64,000 bases of DNA from Hydrogenophaga sp. GTDB taxonomy: Bacteria > Pseudomonadota > Gammaproteobacteria > Burkholderiales > Burkholderiaceae_C. Where the stretch lies: NCBI RefSeq assembly GCF_026125785.1, contig NZ_JAHCKL010000005.1:165398-229397 (forward strand). The letters are read 5' to 3'. Positions within the stretch are counted from its first letter, which is position 1. Every line of letters starts with the position of its first letter. Shown in pieces: positions 16,277 to 25,259 of this stretch. The notes under the pieces are model-generated. The model was not told the origin of the DNA and did not search any database. It saw nothing but the letters and a program-made list of their open reading frames with translations. The position numbers were made by a program, and so were the translations under genes.

Positions 16277-17352
16277 GAAGGGCTGAAACAGGTGGGTGCC
16301 GAAGGTGGCATGGTCTCGGAGAGGGTGTTCTTGGCATGGGCCACAGCCATGTCGCGCGGCAAGGGCACGGCGTTCTTGACCGCCAGCACCTCGGCCATGA
16401 CGCTGACGGCGATCTCGGCCGGGGTCTTGCTGCCGATGTAGATACCGATCGGCCCGCGCAGACGCGCCAGGCTTTGGGGTGTCTGGTCAAAGTGCTCGAT
16501 CATGCGCGCGTGGCGGGCTTCGTTGTTGCGCCGCGAGCCGATGGCGCCGACGTAGAAGGCTTCGGTCTCCAGGGCCTCCAGCAGCGCGAGATCGTCGAGC
16601 TTGGGATCGTGCGTGAGCGCGATCACGCAGGTGCGTCGGTCCACGTGGAAGGCTCGCACCACATCGTCGGGCATCTCGGTCAGCAAGGTGACGTTGGGCA
16701 CGGCCCAGGCGCTGCGGTACTCCTCGCGCGGGTCGCAGACCGTGACCGCGAAGCCGCAGAACAGCGCCATGGTGGACAGGTATTCGGTGAGCTGGCCCGC
16801 GCCGATCAGCAGCATGCGGTACTCGGGGCCGAAGGTGTTGCTCAACCACTGGCCGTCTTCGGCCAGGGCGGCCGGCGTGGCCGCGGCGCGCAGTTCCACA
16901 CGGCCCGTGGCCAGCTCGGTGCGCCGCTCCACCAGGTGGCCCTCTGACAGGCTTTGCACCAGCTCGGCCAGCGAGGCGGCGTCGGGGTTGAACTCCAGCA
17001 CCAGTTCCAGCGTGCCGCCGCAGGGCAGGCCGAAGCGGTGCGCCTCATCGGCACTCACCCCGTATTTCACCCGTTCGGGGGGTCCCTGCGGGATGTCGTG
17101 CGTGATGCCAGGCGTGGCGGATGTTCCGGGTGCCGGCTGGTGCGCGCGGCTGTAGCGGTAGATCAGGTCGTCCTCGATGCAACCGCCCGAGACCGAGCCG
17201 ACCACCGCACCGTTCTCGCACAGCGCCATGACGGACCCGACTGGGCGCGGTGACGAGCCCCAGGTGCGCACCACCGTGGCCAGCAACGCCCGCCGGCCCT
17301 GGGTACGCCAGCCTTGCAGGCTGCGCAGGACGGTGACGTCGAGGTTTTCCAT
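16273..17352 (-). CDS. XdhC/CoxF-family cofactor-insertion protein
   Basis: This 359-residue protein of the XdhC/CoxI family is a chaperone that sulfurates and inserts the molybdenum cofactor into xanthine-dehydrogenase-type enzymes. The N-terminal XdhC segment reads LLATVVRTWGSSPRPVGSVMALCENGAVVGSVSGGCIED. The C-terminal Rossmann-like domain has LLIGAGQLTEYLSTMALFCGFAVTVCDPR and YVGAIGSRRNNEARHARM. The Cys in SGGCIED is the conserved family cysteine. It lies 5 bp after coxG and overlaps mocA, matching the maturation half of cox-type operons. Confidence 0.9.
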   Translation of the reverse strand: MENLDVTVLRSLQGWRTQGRRALLATVVRTWGSSPRPVGSVMALCENGAVVGSVSGGCIEDDLIYRYSRAHQPAPGTSATPGITHDIPQGPPERVKYGVSADEAHRFGLPCGGTLELVLEFNPDAASLAELVQSLSEGHLVERRTELATGRVELRAAATPAALAEDGQWLSNTFGPEYRMLLIGAGQLTEYLSTMALFCGFAVTVCDPREEYRSAWAVPNVTLLTEMPDDVVRAFHVDRRTCVIALTHDPKLDDLALLEALETEAFYVGAIGSRRNNEARHARMIEHFDQTPQSLARLRGPIGIYIGSKTPAEIAVSVMAEVLAVKNAVPLPRDMAVAHAKNTLSETMPPSAPTCFSPS

Positions 17353-17357
17353 GGCAT

Positions 17358-17936
17358 TCAGCTCCGCATGGCCAGGTAGATGCCCAGCGCGACGGCCGCC
17401 GCAATGGCGCCCCAGACCCAGGCCGGCATGCCCCCGCCGCCGCTGGTCTGCTGGGGTGGGGGCGGGGCAGTGTCCGCGCCAGTGGCCGGGGGATGGCGGC
17501 GCAGCAGCTCTTCCTCGAAACGGCGGAAGAAATCTTCGGCCAGGGACTTGGCCGCGCCGTCGATCAGGCGCTGGCCGAGCTGTGCGACCTTGCCGCCCAC
17601 CGTGGCGTGCACCGTGTAGTTGAGTTCGCAACCGGTGTCGGCGGGCGTGAGCCGCACCGCCGATTCACCCTTGCCGAATCCGGCCACGCCGCCCTGGGCG
17701 TCGAAACCGATCTTGTACGACTCGGGCGGTTGTATGTCGGACAGCAGAACGCGGCCGTTGAAGCGCGCCGACACGGGGCCGATCTTGACGGCGGTCGTCA
17801 CGGCGTAGGTGTTGGCTTCGGTCAGTTCGAATTTCTCGCAACCCGGGATGCAGGTCTTGAGGACGTCGGGGTCGTTCAGGGCGTCCCAGGCCTGCTGCTG
17901 GCTCACGGGGAGCGTGCGGCTTCCTTGCATGTCCAC
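17358..17936 (-). CDS. coxG: CoxG-family protein (SRPBCC fold) with C-terminal membrane anchor
   Basis: This 192-residue protein has a CoxG/SRPBCC domain over residues 1-145 (MDMQGSRTLPVSQQQAWDALNDPDVLKTCIPGCE is the typical start). A Pro/Gly-rich linker and a single C-terminal transmembrane helix follow (MPAWVWGAIAAAVALGIYLAM). CoxG anchors carbon-monoxide-dehydrogenase-type enzymes to the membrane in the family's best-known case. The start is GTG at 17936, spaced 8-9 bp from AGGAGA; an ATG two codons in is the alternative. It lies between the VWA gene and xdhC in the leftward operon. Confidence 0.88.
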   Translation of the reverse strand: MDMQGSRTLPVSQQQAWDALNDPDVLKTCIPGCEKFELTEANTYAVTTAVKIGPVSARFNGRVLLSDIQPPESYKIGFDAQGGVAGFGKGESAVRLTPADTGCELNYTVHATVGGKVAQLGQRLIDGAAKSLAEDFFRRFEEELLRRHPPATGADTAPPPPQQTSGGGGMPAWVWGAIAAAVALGIYLAMRS

Positions 17937-17984
17937 GGTGGTTTCTCCTGTCAGGTTCGTTGGATGGTGTGTGAAACGTGGTGT

Positions 17985-19163
17985 TCAGGCGCGCCGCATC
18001 AGGGCGGCCATGGCGCGCGCGAGGTCTTCCAGGTGGCTGAGGTTGTGCACCGCGAGCATGCCGTGGGCGTGCCGGTGCAGGACGGCCGCGCCGGTGGCCA
18101 GAGGGGCGTAGCCGTCGTAGCGCAACAGGGGGTTGAGCCAGAGCAGTTGCCGGCTGTGCCGGCCCAGCCAACGCAGTTCTTCTTCCAGCGTCTCGGGCGC
18201 TCCGGTGTCCAGGCCGTCGCTGATGAGCAAGACCACGGTGCGCCGGCCCACCAGACAGCGGGCGTGGTGGCGGCGCAGTTCGGCCAGCGCCTCGCCCAGC
18301 CGCGTACCACCGGCAAAGTCGGCAATGGCCGCATTGGCGGTCTCCAGCATCTGGTCGGTGTCGCTCAGGCGGAATGCGGCGCGCAGGTCCGTCAGGGTGG
18401 TGCCAAAGGCGAACGCGGTGCGCGGCGTGCCGCGCGTGGCCTGGTGCAGGAAGGCCAGCAACAGGCGTGCGTAGCGTTCCATGGAGCCGGAGATGTCGAC
18501 CAGGATCAGCAGCGGCAAGGGTTGCGTGCGGCGCGACAGACGTGGCAGCAGCAGCAGTTCGCCACCGTGTCGCCGGGCCTGGTGCAGTGCGCGTGGCCAG
18601 TCGGGCCGATGACCGCGGAGCAGGCCGGCCTGTTCCCGGCGCGCGCGCACCGGCGGCAGAGGCAGGGGGATTTCTCGCACCAGCCGTTCGACCAGACGGA
18701 ACTCGCTGGCCGACAGGCCGGCGAAGTCGGCATGGCGCAGCCGCTGCTGGTCGCTGGCCGTCATCGCGGCATCGAACTTCAGTTCCGCTTCGCCCTGGTT
18801 GGGCTGCGCGGCCTTGAGGCCGGCCACGCTCAGGGCTTCCTGCACGCGCGCCTTGCGCCGCGCCGGATGGGCCTTGGCGGCCTTGGGCAGCATCTGGGCG
18901 AGCAACTGCTGGGCGAGCTCGGGATTGCGAAACAAGGCCTCGAACATGTCATCAAACACGGCCATATCCTGCTGGCGGCTCACCAGCACGGCCTCCAGGG
19001 CGGATCGCAGGTCGTCGCGCCGGTCCACGCCCACGGCCTGCGCGGCGCTGATGGCCAGCGCGATGCGGCTGCTGTCCACCGGCACGCCGGCGCGGCGCAG
19101 GGCACGTCCGAAGGCGGTGATGTGGTCTGGCAGCTTGCCGCTGCGTGCGTCGCCGAGGATCAT
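17985..19163 (-). CDS. VWA-domain protein, CoxE type
   Basis: This 392-residue CoxE-like protein carries a von Willebrand A domain near residues 205-370. The MIDAS motif reads LVDISGSMERYARL (DxSxS), with later LISDGLDTG. The N-terminal half has the family segment VDSSRIALAISAAQAVGVDRRDDL. In cox operons CoxD (MoxR ATPase) and CoxE act together to mature the metal centre of the hydroxylase. Its partner ATPase gene lies upstream, but 330 bp away because of an intervening minisatellite. The ATG at 19163 is supported by a GAGGAGATAT site. Confidence 0.88.
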   Translation of the reverse strand: MILGDARSGKLPDHITAFGRALRRAGVPVDSSRIALAISAAQAVGVDRRDDLRSALEAVLVSRQQDMAVFDDMFEALFRNPELAQQLLAQMLPKAAKAHPARRKARVQEALSVAGLKAAQPNQGEAELKFDAAMTASDQQRLRHADFAGLSASEFRLVERLVREIPLPLPPVRARREQAGLLRGHRPDWPRALHQARRHGGELLLLPRLSRRTQPLPLLILVDISGSMERYARLLLAFLHQATRGTPRTAFAFGTTLTDLRAAFRLSDTDQMLETANAAIADFAGGTRLGEALAELRRHHARCLVGRRTVVLLISDGLDTGAPETLEEELRWLGRHSRQLLWLNPLLRYDGYAPLATGAAVLHRHAHGMLAVHNLSHLEDLARAMAALMRRA

Positions 19164-19196
19164 GGGGATATCTCCTCAACCTCGGGGCTGCTCGCC

Positions 19197-19252
19197 CTGA
19201 GCCTGTTGACGGGCCGGGGGGAGGGGGTTGGCCGGGGCTTCGACAGGCTCAG
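19197..19252. repeat. REP-like inverted repeat (CTTCGNCAGGCTCAG family)
   Basis: CTGAGCCTGTTGA at 19197-19209 pairs with TCGACAGGCTCAG at 19240-19252 with one mismatch. The 15-bp core CTTCGNCAGGCTCAG recurs near 28172 in the TRAP operon. The right arm has been expanded into the adjacent 21-bp array. Related short palindromes are dispersed in many beta- and gammaproteobacterial genomes, by recall. Confidence 0.7.
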
Positions 19253-19476
19253 CCCGAACGGAGGGGGGCTCAGCCCGAACGGAGGGGGGCTCAGCCCGAA
19301 CGGAGGGGGGCTCAGCCCGAACGGAGGGGGGCTCAGTCCGGACGGAGGGGTGCTCAGTCCGCACGGAGGGGGGCTCAGCCCGAATGGAGGGGTGCTCAGT
19401 TCGAACGGAAGGGCGCTTGGCCCGAATGGAGAGGTGCCACCCCTGCATGGTGGGTTGCTCAGCCGGAACGGCGTCG
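19246..19476. repeat. 21-bp minisatellite, 11 units
   Basis: Tandem units of GGCTCAGCCCGAACGGAGGGG start every 21 bp. The first four are identical; later ones diverge progressively (for example CAGTCCGGACGG, CAGTTCGAACGG), and units 9-11 are badly degraded. It fills the 330-bp gap between the MoxR and VWA genes, inside a leftward operon, so it should be transcribed. The period of 21 keeps frame on both strands, which creates spurious repetitive open frames; I do not consider these genes. Confidence 0.92.
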
Positions 19477-19493
19477 GGCGGCACTGGAACGGG

Positions 19494-20389
<896 letters not shown>

Positions 20390-20393
<4 letters not shown>

Positions 20394-21181
20394 CCATTGG
20401 CCTGGCGCACCGCAGCCTGGGTCTGCACCGTGACCAGGTGCGCGCGGTAGGCGGCGCTGGCATGCAGGTCGCCATTGATGTCGCTGGCGTCGATGGCCAC
20501 GCCTTGCACCGCTTCGGGCGTGAAGCTCTTGCCCAGGGCGGTCTCCAGTCCCTTGTGGCGGAACACGCCATTGCCAGCACCGGTGATGGCCACGCGCGCG
20601 CCGCTGCCGGTGAGCGCCACGAACACGCCCACGAGCGCGAAACGCGAGGCTGGCTGGCGGAACTTGGCGTAGGCGGCCTTGGTGGGAATGGGAAAGCGGA
20701 TGGCGGTGATGATCTCGCCCGGCTCCAGGGCGGTGGTGTAGAGACCCTGGAAGAAGTCGTCGGCGGCGATCTGTCGGCGGTCGGTGACGACCGTGGCACC
20801 GAGGCCGAGCACCGCGCTGGGGTAGCAGGCGGCGGGATCGTTGTTGGCCACCGATCCGCCGATGGTGCCGCGCGCGCGGACCTGGCGGTCGCCAATGCCG
20901 CCGGCCAGTGCGGCGAGGCCGGGAATGTGCTTGCGCACATCGGCGTTGTCGGCCACGTCCTGGTGGCAGGTCATGGCGCCAATGACCAGGTGCTGGCCAT
21001 CGACCTTGATGCCGCGCAGTTCGGCCACCCGGCCCAGGTCGACCAGGTTCTCGGGGCGCAGCAGCCGCTGCTTCATGGAGGCGATCAGGGTCTGGCCGCC
21101 GGCCAGGGGTTGCGCGCCGCCGCCCGCGATGCGCTTGACGTCGGCCAGGGAGGTGGGCTGTTCCAGCGTGAATGCGTACAT
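20390..21181 (-). CDS. coxM: Molybdenum hydroxylase FAD-binding subunit
   Basis: This 263-residue medium subunit of a cox/xanthine-dehydrogenase-type enzyme binds FAD. It carries the family motifs PLAGGQTLIASMKQRL (near 26-40) and RARGTIGGSVANNDPAA (near 102-118). It passes electrons from the iron-sulfur subunit to the acceptor. The gene follows coxL by 18 bp with a GGAGAA site before the ATG and overlaps the MoxR gene at its end. Confidence 0.92.
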
Positions 21182-21199
21182 GTCGGGTTCTCCTTCTGC

Positions 21200-23581
21200 T
21201 TACTTCCTGGCGCCCTGGATGGCTTGCCAGACACGGTGCGGACTGGCGGGCATGTCCAGGTCTTTCACACCCAATGGCGCGAGGGCGTCGAGCACGGCGT
21301 TGATCACCGCTGGCGGCGAGCCGATGGCGCCGGCCTCGCCGCAGCCCTTGGTGCCCAGCGGGTTGGTGGTGCAGGGCGTGACCACGTGGCCCAGTTGGAA
21401 GTCCGGGATGTCGTCGGCGCGTGGCATGGCGTAGTCCATGAAGGAGCCGGTCACCAGTTGGCCCGTGTCACGGTCATACACGCAGTGTTCCAGCAGCGCC
21501 TGGCCTATGCCTTGTGCCAGGCCGCCGTGCACCTGGCCCTCGACGATCATCGGATTGATGATGGTGCCGAAGTCGTCCACCGCGGTGAAACGGTCGATGC
21601 GCACCACCCCGGTGTTGGGGTCCACCTCGACCTCGCAGATGTAGGTGCCGGCCGGGAAGGTGAAGTTGGTCGGGTCGTAGAAAGCGGTCTCGTTCAGGCC
21701 GGGCTCCAGCTTGTCCAGCGGGTAGTTGTGTGGCACGTAGGCGGTCAGCGCGACCTGGCCGAACGTGACCTTCTTGTCGGTGCCCTTGACGGTGAACTCG
21801 CCGTTGGCGAAGTCCACGTCGGCGTCGCTGGCCTCCATCAGGTGGGCCGCGATCTTCTTGGCCTTGGCCTCGATCTTGTCGAGAGCGCGCATGATGGCCG
21901 CGCCGCCCACCGAGATGGAGCGCGAGCCGTACGTGCCCATGCCGAAGGGCACGCGGCCGGTGTCGCCGTGCACGATGTCTACCTGCGACGGGTCCAGTCC
22001 CAGGCGCGAGGCCACCACCTGCGCGAAGGTGGTTTCGTGGCCCTGGCCGTGGCTGTGCGAGCCGGTGAACACGGTCACGCTGCCGGTGGGGTGAACCCGC
22101 ACCTCGCCGCACTCGAACAGGCCGGCGCGCGCGCCGAGCGCCCCGGCGATGTTGCTGGGCGCGAGGCCGCAGGCCTCGATGTAGCTGCTGTAGCCCACAC
22201 CGCGCAGCAGGCCTTTGGCTTTGGAGGCTTCCTTGCGCTGTGCCAGGCCGGCCACGTTGGCCATCTCGTTGGCCTTGCTCAGGCAGGCGCCGAAGTCGCC
22301 GGTGTCGTACTGCAGCGCCACCGGCGTCTGGTAGGGAAAGGCCGTGATGAAGTTGCGGCGGCGGATCTCGTCCTGAGGCAGCCCGGTTTCCCAGGCGGCG
22401 CGGCTGACGATGCGCTCCAGCAGGTAGGTGGCTTCAGGCCGGCCAGCGCCCCGGTAGGCGTCCACGGGGGCGGTGTTGGTGAACCAGGCGTCGACCTCCA
22501 CATAGACCTGCGGCGTGGTGTACTGGCCGGCGAGCAGGGTCGCGTACAGGATGGTGGGCACCGCCGTGGAGAAGGTGGAGAGGTAGGCGCCGAGGTTGGC
22601 GTCGGTATGCACCTTCAGCGCGAGGAACTTGCCGTCCTTGTCCAGCGCGAGTTCGGCATGGCTGACGTGGTCTCGGCCATGGGCGTCGCACAGGAAGGCC
22701 TCCGAACGGTCGCAGGTCCATTTGATGGCGCAGTTGAGTTTCTTCGACGCCCAGGTGAGGCAGACGTCCTCGGCGTAGAGATAGATCTTGGCGCCAAAGC
22801 CACCGCCCACGTCGGGCGCGATCACGCGCACCTTGTGCTCGGGCAGCCCCATCACGAAGGCGGTCATGAGCAGCCGCTCGACGTGCGGATTCTGGTTCGC
22901 CACGTAGAGTGTGTAGTCGTCGCCAGCGCGGTTGTAGGTCGCGATGGCCGCGCGCGGCTCCATGGGGTTGGGCGCGAGCCGGTTGTTGATGAGGTCGAGC
23001 TTGGTCACGTGCGCGGCCTTGGCGAAGGCCGCGTCCACCTGGGACTTGTCACCGATGGCCCACTTGTAGCAGTGGTTGTCCGGCGCCGCATCGTGCAGCG
23101 TGGGCGCGCCCGACTTCATGGCGTCGCGCACGTCCACCACCGCGTCCAGCGGCTCGTAGTCCACGTCCACCAGCTCGGCCGCGTTGCGGGCGTTCTCTAC
23201 CGTGTCGGCGACCACCATGACCACATGGTCGCCCACGTAGCGCACCTTGCCGTGGGCCAGGATGGGGTGGGGCGGCTCCTTCATGGGCTGGCCGTCGGTG
23301 CCGGTGATCAGCCAGCCGCAGGGCAGGCCGCCTATCTTGTCGGCCGCCACGTCCTCGCCGTCGAGAACGCCGATGACGCCCGGTGCCTTGAGCGCTGCGC
23401 TCTTGTCGATCTTGCGGATCTTCGCGTGGGCATGCGGCGAGCGCACGAACACCGCGTGGTGCATGTTGGGCAGCACGATGTCGTCGGTGTACTGGCCCGC
23501 GCCGGTGAGAAAGCGGTAGTCCTCCTTGCGCTTGAGGGATTCGCCGATGTGTGGCAGCTTGGAAAAGTCGGATGCACCCAT
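21200..23581 (-). CDS. coxL: Molybdenum hydroxylase large subunit, form-II CoxL-like
   Basis: This 793-residue molybdopterin-binding large subunit contains DIVLPNMHHAVFVRSPHAHAKI near the N-terminus, DVGGGFGAKIYLYAEDV and the C-terminal GCGEAGAIGSPPAVINA with the catalytic Glu region. The active-site loop reads AYRGAGR (residues 375-381). True form-I CO dehydrogenase has AYRCSFR with the copper-binding Cys, so this is form II; its substrate is probably an aldehyde, purine or other carbon compound, not CO. The ATG (MGASDFSKLPHIG) was chosen for the normal family N-terminus. An open frame continues upstream toward coxS but lacks similarity. Confidence 0.93.
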   Translation of the reverse strand: MGASDFSKLPHIGESLKRKEDYRFLTGAGQYTDDIVLPNMHHAVFVRSPHAHAKIRKIDKSAALKAPGVIGVLDGEDVAADKIGGLPCGWLITGTDGQPMKEPPHPILAHGKVRYVGDHVVMVVADTVENARNAAELVDVDYEPLDAVVDVRDAMKSGAPTLHDAAPDNHCYKWAIGDKSQVDAAFAKAAHVTKLDLINNRLAPNPMEPRAAIATYNRAGDDYTLYVANQNPHVERLLMTAFVMGLPEHKVRVIAPDVGGGFGAKIYLYAEDVCLTWASKKLNCAIKWTCDRSEAFLCDAHGRDHVSHAELALDKDGKFLALKVHTDANLGAYLSTFSTAVPTILYATLLAGQYTTPQVYVEVDAWFTNTAPVDAYRGAGRPEATYLLERIVSRAAWETGLPQDEIRRRNFITAFPYQTPVALQYDTGDFGACLSKANEMANVAGLAQRKEASKAKGLLRGVGYSSYIEACGLAPSNIAGALGARAGLFECGEVRVHPTGSVTVFTGSHSHGQGHETTFAQVVASRLGLDPSQVDIVHGDTGRVPFGMGTYGSRSISVGGAAIMRALDKIEAKAKKIAAHLMEASDADVDFANGEFTVKGTDKKVTFGQVALTAYVPHNYPLDKLEPGLNETAFYDPTNFTFPAGTYICEVEVDPNTGVVRIDRFTAVDDFGTIINPMIVEGQVHGGLAQGIGQALLEHCVYDRDTGQLVTGSFMDYAMPRADDIPDFQLGHVVTPCTTNPLGTKGCGEAGAIGSPPAVINAVLDALAPLGVKDLDMPASPHRVWQAIQGARK

Positions 23582-23685
23582 GTCAATTGCTCCATTGCGC
23601 GCCGCGAGCATGGCGGCGCTAGAAAGATGTGAACCAAGTGGCACCGCGGAACCGGCTTTGCCGGGCCGCAGGTGGCGCCTCCTCT

Positions 23686-24147
23686 TCAGGCCGTGCTCAT
23701 GCCCTGCTGCACCGCCTTGACGATGTTCTGGTAGCCGGTGCAGCGGCACAGGTTGCCTTCGAGCGATTCGCGGATCTCGGTCGCGCTCGCGCCAGGCTTC
23801 TGCTTGCACAGGGCCACGGAGCTCATGACCATGCCTGGGGTGCAGAAGCCGCATTGCAGGCCGTGGCACTCCTTGAAGGCAGCCTGCATCGGGTGCATGG
23901 TGCCGTCGGCGGCGGCCAGGCCTTCGATGGTGGTGACCTGGGTGCCGGCGGCCTGGGCCAGCAGCATGTTGCACGACTTCACCGCGCGGCCATCGAGCAA
24001 GACGGTGCAGGCGCCGCATTGCGCGGTGTCGCAGCCAACGTGCGTGCCGGTGAGTCGGAGGTGTTCGCGGATCGCCTGGACCAGCAGGGTGTGCGGCGGC
24101 GCGTCGATCGTCACGGGCTTGCCGTTGACCGTGAGTTGGACCTGCAT
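23686..24147 (-). CDS. coxS: Molybdenum hydroxylase [2Fe-2S] subunit
   Basis: This 153-residue small subunit carries two [2Fe-2S] clusters. The plant-type cluster is formed by CDTAQCGAC with a later Cys in AVKSC; the second uses CGFCTPGMV and CRCTG. It is the first gene of the leftward operon and is followed by coxL after ~104 bp. The start is the ATG beginning MQVQLTVNGKPV, preceded by AAGGAGACA; a longer in-frame start adds nine unlikely residues. A 30-bp perfect palindrome lies 53 bp upstream of the start. Confidence 0.93.
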   Translation of the reverse strand: MQVQLTVNGKPVTIDAPPHTLLVQAIREHLRLTGTHVGCDTAQCGACTVLLDGRAVKSCNMLLAQAAGTQVTTIEGLAAADGTMHPMQAAFKECHGLQCGFCTPGMVMSSVALCKQKPGASATEIRESLEGNLCRCTGYQNIVKAVQQGMSTA

Positions 24148-24199
24148 GCTTGTCTCCTTGTTGTGGTGGGGCACAGCAAGTGGAGCATGGGCCTCGGGC

Positions 24200-24229
24200 C
24201 CGGTTTTGAGGGTTAACCCTCAAAACCGG
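24200..24229. promoter_or_regulatory. 30-bp perfect palindrome upstream of coxS
   Basis: The left arm CCGGTTTTGAGGGTT is followed directly by its exact complement AACCCTCAAAACCGG, with no spacer and no mismatch. It sits 53 bp upstream of the coxS start, in the promoter region of the molybdenum-hydroxylase operon. As DNA it could be a dimeric operator; as RNA it would make a stable hairpin. Perfect symmetry over 30 bp is far beyond chance for an intergenic of this size. Confidence 0.75.
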
Positions 24230-24246
24230 CGGAGGGCTTCAATCAT

Positions 24247-24259
24247 TCTCAAATTGAGA
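24247..24259. promoter_or_regulatory. 13-bp palindrome TCTCAAATTGAGA, likely operator
   Basis: TCTCAA-A-TTGAGA is symmetric around a single base and lies 17 bp beyond the larger palindrome, 100 bp upstream of coxS and 145 bp upstream of osmC. It could serve either divergent gene. The GAF/Fis protein of the cox operon is a candidate binder, which is inference only. Confidence 0.5.
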
Positions 24260-24403
24260 CAGGGGCTGCGGACCGTGCCCTTTGTCAGCGCTCACCTGCG
24301 CGTTTCTTCGGGCTTGATGTGGGTCAAGCAGCCAGCCTGTATTCCGTGCGATCGTTGCCAGGTGCAGGTTCCCGGCACAGTGTTCCCACAAGGGTTGTCT
24401 CTC

Positions 24404-24850
24404 ATGAGTGAAAACGTTTCCGTCTCCATCACCCGCCAGTCGGGCTACCAGTTCCTGGTCGATTTCGGCGCCGGTATCGCGCCGCTGCCGGTGGACGAAC
24501 CCTCGCCACTGGGTCAGGGCGAAGGCCCCGCACCGCAGCACCTGCTGCTGGCCTCCGTGGCCAACTGCCTGAGTGCCAGCCTGCTCTTTGCCTTGCAGAA
24601 ATTCAAGCAGGACCCGGGCGAGCTTCGCGCCACGGCCACTGCGGAACTGGGGCGCAACGAAGAGAAGCGCTTGCGGGTCACAGGGATCGGCGTACGCATC
24701 GAACTCGGGCGCGCGGCGGCCGACATCGAACACCTGGACCGCGTGCTGGCACAGTTCGAGGACTTCTGCACCGTCTCGATGAGTGTGCGCCAGGGCATAC
24801 CTATCCAGGTGTCTGTGCGGGACGGCGCTGGCGCGACGCTCAAAGGTTGA
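24404..24850 (+). CDS. OsmC-family protein
   Basis: This 148-residue OsmC/Ohr-fold protein has the paired redox cysteines of the family: one in VANCLSASLLFAL (helix) and one in EDFCTVSMSVRQGIP. OsmC-family proteins are thiol peroxidases for organic hydroperoxides. The ATG at 24404 (MSENVSVSITRQSG) gives a standard length; longer frames upstream run into the divergent cox promoter. It stands as a single gene divergent from coxS and convergent with crcB, about 25 bp from the crcB end. Confidence 0.85.
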   Translation: MSENVSVSITRQSGYQFLVDFGAGIAPLPVDEPSPLGQGEGPAPQHLLLASVANCLSASLLFALQKFKQDPGELRATATAELGRNEEKRLRVTGIGVRIELGRAAADIEHLDRVLAQFEDFCTVSMSVRQGIPIQVSVRDGAGATLKG

Positions 24851-24875
24851 GGCGGTCGGCCCTCCCGGGGCTGGC

Positions 24876-25259
24876 TCAGTGCCTGGCCATCCACCACGTC
24901 AGCGTCTGCATGCCCGCCACCGTCAGAAGCAGCGAGCCCAGCAGGTGCAGGGCGCTGGTGCCGGTGGCCAGCAGCCAGCGGCCGTGCTGCAGCATGGCCA
25001 CCACCTCCACGGAGAACGACGAGAACGTGGTGAGGGCGCCCAGAAAGCCGGTGATGATGGCCAGTCGCCAGACCGGGTCGATCTGCGTCTGGCTCTGGAA
25101 AAAAGCCACGGTCAGGCCGATGGCGTAGGCCCCGATCCAGTTCGCCGCCAGCGTGCCCCATGGCAGCAGGCTGCCCGGCGTGCTCAGCCACAGGCCCAGC
25201 CGCCAGCGCAGCAGCGCACCCAGGCAGGCGCCGATGCAGATGGCGAGCACGGAGATCAT
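24876..25259 (-). CDS. crcB: Fluoride channel CrcB/Fluc
   Basis: This 127-residue protein has four transmembrane helices and the Fluc motifs GACLGALLRW near the N-terminus, LAANWIGAYAIG and TGFLGALTTFSSFSVEV. Fluc channels work as dual-topology dimers that let fluoride leave the cell. The start overlaps the rdgC stop (TGATGA), so it is co-transcribed with rdgC. No fluoride riboswitch-like leader is possible at this overlapping start. Confidence 0.93.
   Translation of the reverse strand: MISVLAICIGACLGALLRWRLGLWLSTPGSLLPWGTLAANWIGAYAIGLTVAFFQSQTQIDPVWRLAIITGFLGALTTFSSFSVEVVAMLQHGRWLLATGTSALHLLGSLLLTVAGMQTLTWWMARH

Noticed and set aside
19246-19476. Possible CRISPR array
   Set aside because: Units are directly adjacent 21-bp repeats without unique spacers, and no cas genes are present.
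21200-23581. True (form I) CO dehydrogenase
   Set aside because: The active-site loop reads AYRGAGR and lacks the Cys of AYRCSFR.
20438-23632. Long plus-strand open frame across coxM and coxL
   Set aside because: It is a shadow of the well-supported minus-strand molybdenum hydroxylase genes.
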